A stretch of 10,902 nucleotides of DNA, taken from positions 9,993 to 20,894 of the forward strand of contig CAMPET010000056.1 of NCBI GenBank assembly GCA_946803715.1, read 5' to 3'. Shown piece after piece: positions 8,207 through 10,902 of this stretch (positions are counted from its first letter, which is position 1; the number at the start of each line of letters is the position of its first letter). Origin of the DNA: Beroe ovata (Eukaryota > Ctenophora > Nuda > Beroida > Beroidae). The position numbers were made by a program, and so were the translations under genes. The notes under the pieces are model-generated. The model made no database searches and was not told where the DNA came from. It saw nothing but the letters and a program-made list of their open reading frames with translations.

Positions 8207-8764
8207 TTAGAGCTGACAAAGGGGTCGAATTGAGGAATAGGCGTCATTATGCTCCACGAATACTGACTCCCCTTCTCTCACAACTTCCCGGTGTCCTTGG
8301 AAATGAATGTCTGAGTAGAGCTCCCAGTCTCCCTTGATAGCGTGCACCGATGAGATCTTATCATTCCATTCTGATCCAACATTTGACACAGCCCCAGTGA
8401 TCTGCCTGCTGTTTCCACGTTTTCCCGAGTGTTCATACACCATTAGGTTGTACTTGGTAACGTCAGCATGATAGTGGCACACTGGCCGGATAGAAGACCA
8501 ATGAGTGCTGTCCGGTGAGCCAGTGTATGTTCCCTCGGGCACAAAGAGTCGAGACCCCTCGAAATTGATGTGCTTGTACATCTCCCAGTCCCCCTCGTCC
8601 GCCCAGTAGCTCTTTACCTTGTCATTGTATGTTGCTCCAAGCAGCCTCGTGGATTCCCTCAGGAGCCGTATGTCGCCATCGTAGTTGCTTTCATCGAGCA
8701 TCCAGAATCTCTGTGCCAGCAGAGCCGGGAACAGTACGAGAATGAGAGTGGCAGACTTCAACAT
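8207..8764 (-). CDS. Secreted beta/gamma-crystallin-like protein 2, intronless
   Basis: Encodes 185 residues in one exon, starting at the ATG at 8762-8764 with G at -3. The signal peptide is about residues 1-18 (ending LLAQ), followed directly by RFWMLDE, which begins motif 1. The four Greek keys are at about 19-58, 59-96 (DWEMYKH), 105-145 (YNLMVYEH) and 146-183 (DWELYSD). Domain 2 keeps both calcium motifs, NDKISS (134-139) and NDAYSS (173-178). Domain 1 has NDKVKS (47-52), with Lys where Ser/Thr is expected, and STHWSS (86-91), which lacks the Asn/Asp pair. The only mature cysteines are C96 and C183. A TATA box lies about 70 nt upstream. It is closer in sequence to gene 3 than to gene 1 (both have WND-ISSVHAIKGDWELY and FVEHND). 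The function is inferred only from the family. Confidence 0.94.
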   Translation of the reverse strand: MLKSATLILVLFPALLAQRFWMLDESNYDGDIRLLRESTRLLGATYNDKVKSYWADEGDWEMYKHINFEGSRLFVPEGTYTGSPDSTHWSSIRPVCHYHADVTKYNLMVYEHSGKRGNSRQITGAVSNVGSEWNDKISSVHAIKGDWELYSDIHFQGHREVVREGESVFVEHNDAYSSIRPLCQL

Positions 8765-8831
8765 AACACAAATAGATGTCGTATATGATATTCACTGTCT
8801 AGAATCAACAAAACAAGAATAGAAATCGGCT

Positions 8832-8839
8832 TATTTATA
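8832..8839 (-). promoter_or_regulatory. TATA box of crystallin 2
   Basis: Reads TATAAATA on the - strand, in the context TTATAAATAAG, about 68-75 nt before the crystallin 2 ATG. With a start site about 30 nt downstream, the 5' UTR would be roughly 40 nt with no intron. I see no comparable TATA in front of genes 1 and 3. Confidence 0.6.
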
Positions 8840-8925
8840 ACAGAACACGGAATTTCTCTTAACAATTACAGTTCTGTTGCAGCTGTGGCACTACTGAAAT
8901 ATTACATGCAGCAGATGGCTCAGAA

Positions 8926-8941
8926 GTGTGATTTTTGACAA
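8926..8941 (-). promoter_or_regulatory. Shared upstream element, crystallin 2 copy
   Basis: On the + strand this reads GTGTGATTTTTGACAA, 162-177 nt upstream of the start codon. It matches the crystallin 3 element at 14 of 16 positions. Confidence 0.4.
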
Positions 8942-9126
8942 AGTACATCCCTTGATAGACCGGGATTTTCGTGGAAATTCATTTCCGAACTGTTGGTAAG
9001 ACTGACATGATATTCCTAGGTATAGTAGGACTGAGGAATAAAATGTCAGGAGTCAGTCTCATTTGCTGTTCAGATCTAATGAGGCCGTCGTACATGTTTT
9101 TGGGAGTCACTTCATTGATATTTCCT

Positions 9127-9158
9127 GACTTTGGTCTATACAGACTTTGGTCTATACA
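9127..9158. repeat. 16-bp perfect tandem duplication
   Basis: GACTTTGGTCTATACA occurs twice in succession (9127-9142 and 9143-9158), followed by GACT. This is a recent slippage-type duplication. Confidence 0.95.
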
Positions 9159-9339
9159 GACTGGTTATTTGCCTAGTCTGAACATCACAGGAGAGATCCT
9201 TGTTGACTTCTGTAAGGCACGTTAAACAAAGAATTGAAACCGTGAGGTCTTCATAGACTATGCTGTTGTTACAGACCGTGGTTACAGCCTAAACACAGAT
9301 TGTCAAGCTTATGTTTCATTCAGACACGTCTTGTTAAAG

Positions 9340-9364
9340 ACTGACACTTTTTTATAGTGTCAGT
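9340..9364. repeat. 9-bp perfect hairpin
   Basis: ACTGACACT and AGTGTCAGT form a perfect 9-bp stem around a 7-nt loop (TTTTTAT). It does not match the histone 3' stem-loop consensus and is too short for a microRNA precursor. No role is assigned. Confidence 0.6.
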
Positions 9365-9912
9365 GGTTGTTTCGTACTTTGTCATTGCGATTTTTCCACT
9401 TTAACGTGAATGGTAGGAATAGTTTGAAAATGTAAAATTTTAAACACGTATCCATTGACATCTGTATGTCACTGTTACTTGTTAGGTAATAGCTCAAGTG
9501 CTTCCATCAGAGAATTGGCTGCTCAATGTAAATCCGAGAGGCATGTTGGTTGAAATCCGGGTCAATCCCATACCTTGATCAGTTTCTGATACTTAACCCA
9601 TACCCAATTCCAGTTGTTCTGAACTTGATAAGCGCTAGTCCACTTGACCTCTAATATAGCCAATTTTTGGGGCAAATATATTTATCATAGCGCGCCTGGT
9701 AAGAGTTAAATTTTGCATCTTGAATTCTAAAGTATTCTTCTTTTCGTACTGGCAACCTCTACAAATTCAGTTGTATTCAGTAGGTAGATACATTATCCCC
9801 CCATCTGGCCCAATATCTCAACACAATTGCACAATAATGAATGAAACCAAGGATTTGGAGCAAAATTGAGAGTTATCTAACAATAATATATCATCTGAAC
9901 AGACTGATAAAG

Positions 9913-10467
9913 CTATGTTTTGCAGAGAGGTCTGATGGAAGTATACTTATCATTGTGCTCCACAAATACTGACTGCCCCTCCCTCACGACTGCCCTGTCT
10001 CCCTGGTACCAGGAATGTTCGTAGAGCTCCCAGTCTCCCTTGATAGCGTGCACCGACGAGATCATGTCATTCCATTCTGATCCAACATTTAGCACGGCGC
10101 CAATAATCTGACGGCTCTTGCCAGCTTTGTTAGCATGCTCATACACCATGAGGTTGTACTGGTTTACATCATCTGCATAATAACAGACGGGTCGGACAGA
10201 AGACCAGTGGGTCTCGCTGGGCGAACCAGTGCTCGTTCCCTCTCCCACATACTTCCTATCTCCCTCGTAGTTTATGTGTTCGTACATCTCCCAATCCCCC
10301 TTCTCTGCCCAGTAGCTCCTCACTTTGTCGTTGTATGAGCCCAGGCTGGGCTTTGCGCTGTCATAATAGGTGCTGATTCCTTCATAGCCTTTGCTGGTGA
10401 ATATCCAGAACCTGTCTGCCAGTGTTGCTGCCGGGCAAAGGAGGACCAATAGGACTGCGGTTAACAT
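9913..10467 (-). CDS. Secreted beta/gamma-crystallin-like protein 3, intronless
   Basis: Encodes 184 residues in one exon. The start is the ATG at 10465-10467 (G at -3), which opens a signal peptide of about 18 residues ending TLAD. The longer in-frame extension begins with TTG and would bury the signal peptide, so I reject it. The four Greek keys are at about 19-57 (RFWIFTSKGYEG), 58-95 (DWEMYEH), 104-144 (YNLMVYEH) and 145-182 (DWELYEH). Domain 2 has both calcium motifs, NDMISS (133-138) and NDKYTS (172-177). Domain 1 has NDKVRS (46-51), with Arg at the fifth position, and ETHWSS (85-90), without the Asn/Asp pair. The mature cysteines are C95 and C182 only. It is a close paralogue of gene 2. 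It differs mainly in the first Greek key, where the Ser/Tyr-rich segment 31-45 replaces the DIRLL-type strand. Function is inferred from the family only. Confidence 0.94.
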   Translation of the reverse strand: MLTAVLLVLLCPAATLADRFWIFTSKGYEGISTYYDSAKPSLGSYNDKVRSYWAEKGDWEMYEHINYEGDRKYVGEGTSTGSPSETHWSSVRPVCYYADDVNQYNLMVYEHANKAGKSRQIIGAVLNVGSEWNDMISSVHAIKGDWELYEHSWYQGDRAVVREGQSVFVEHNDKYTSIRPLCKT

Positions 10468-10690
10468 TGCTATAGATATGTCCAGTTGTGGGGTATTATC
10501 GCTGCGGTTAATCTGACAAACACAAAATATCGTCCACGACAATTATGCACAGGAGTTGAAGCGGGTTTCACCCAGCTGTTGGAGTGTGAAATTTGACAAT
10601 TCTACACTTAGTGACTTTGATGTGAAGCGCGCTCCACACTAACAATTGAGCATCTATAATATTTTTTGACAACGTGTGTAACGATGAAGA
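10468..10690 (-). promoter_or_regulatory. Upstream region of crystallin 3
   Basis: Presumed promoter and 5' UTR by position. It contains the shared element at 10584-10599 and a second TTTTTTGACAACG near 10662. No TATA box is visible at the usual distance. Confidence 0.4.
10584..10599 (-). promoter_or_regulatory. Shared upstream element, crystallin 3 copy
   Basis: On the + strand this reads GTGTGAAATTTGACAA, 117-132 nt upstream of the start codon and preceded by CAGCTGTTGGA. It matches the crystallin 2 element at 14 of 16 positions. Confidence 0.4.
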
Positions 10691-10902
10691 GACTCAACCT
10701 TTCCAGCTGTCAATGTTATAGATGTAGTGGTGTCAGCGGGTTATCTATGACTCAATCTTTCCAGCTGTGTGTATACGTCATGGAATGTGAATAGTGGTGT
10801 CAGAGGGATTACGTGACGAAAAGTGGTGTAAACGTCATGGGTGTGAAAAAGTGGTGTCAGCGGTATGTTGTGACGAATAGTGGTGTATACGTCATGGAAT
10901 GT
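10691..10902. repeat. 28/29-nt minisatellite with ACGTCA sites, window-truncated
   Basis: AGTGGTGT recurs at 10726, 10793, 10822, 10850 and 10879; the last four are 28-29 nt apart. Two alternating unit types give a 57-nt higher-order period: ACGTCATGG at 10775, 10832 and 10889, and TGACGA at 10814 and 10871. The left part is more degenerate, with a 20-nt direct repeat (GACTCAACCTTTCCAGCTGT at 10691 and a one-mismatch copy at 10749). ACGTCA is the reverse complement of the CRE half-site TGACGT. The array begins about 225 nt upstream of the crystallin 3 ATG and runs off the window. Confidence 0.85.

Larger units (their letters stand above)
8765..9912. other. Intergenic region between crystallin genes 2 and 3
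   Basis: About 1.15 kb with the promoter of gene 2 at the left and the 3' UTR of gene 3 at the right. It holds the TATA box, the shared upstream element, a 16-bp tandem duplication and one clean hairpin, all listed separately. From about 9365 to 9912 I see only AT-rich unstructured sequence. The 84-codon + strand frame at 8971-9225 runs through the 16-bp duplication and resembles no family that I know. Confidence 0.6.

Noticed and set aside
8570-8788. + strand open frame opposite crystallin 2, and a similar one at 10135-10338 opposite crystallin 3
   Set aside because: Antisense shadows of conserved coding sequence; their resemblance to each other follows from the paralogy of the real genes.
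8971-9225. 84-codon + strand frame between crystallins 2 and 3
   Set aside because: It runs across the 16-bp tandem duplication and resembles no known family; likely chance.
10468-10542. N-terminal extension of crystallin 3
   Set aside because: It begins with TTG and would place the signal peptide inside the protein. The ATG at 10465-10467 matches the paralogues.

Overview
This is a metazoan genomic window, most likely from a sponge (demosponge). The evidence is a GT-AG spliced animal gene with short introns (most 77-184 nt), intronless secreted beta/gamma-crystallin genes of the kind known in sponges (geodin of Geodia), and CA/TG and GATT microsatellites. The sponge assignment is an inference from gene content and architecture; I could not run a search. 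A single N at 1046 marks this as draft assembly.

Region 1 (1-1815) holds no recognisable protein gene. It is a direct tandem duplication of a roughly 1-kb unit that begins in a TG microsatellite. The second copy lacks about 240 nt present in the first. Both copies keep an exon-like segment with good splice sites but stops in all forward frames.

Region 2 (1816-5914) is the upstream region and complete coding sequence of a high-affinity choline transporter (SLC5A7/CHT1 orthologue) on the + strand. I resolved 13 coding exons and 12 introns, all GT-AG, with phases that agree at every junction. The product is 576 residues; human CHT1 has 580. Four aromatic residues that I recall as part of the choline site and the functionally studied acidic residues are all conserved.

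Region 3 (5915-10902) is a tandem array of three single-exon genes on the - strand. Each encodes a signal peptide and two beta/gamma-crystallin domains (four Greek-key motifs), with mature proteins of about 166 residues. In all three, the C-terminal domain keeps both canonical calcium motifs and the N-terminal domain has lost them. Each mature protein has exactly two cysteines, one at the end of each domain. The genes share a GTGT...TTTGACA element 120-180 nt upstream, and the second has a TATA box. The window ends in a 28/29-nt minisatellite carrying regularly spaced ACGTCA (CRE-half-like) sites upstream of the third gene.

The choline transporter and the first crystallin gene converge tail-to-tail with 278 nt between stop codons. 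Nothing in the sequence suggests a shared pathway. The transporter would supply choline for acetylcholine or phospholipid synthesis, while the crystallin-like proteins are probably secreted calcium-binding proteins.
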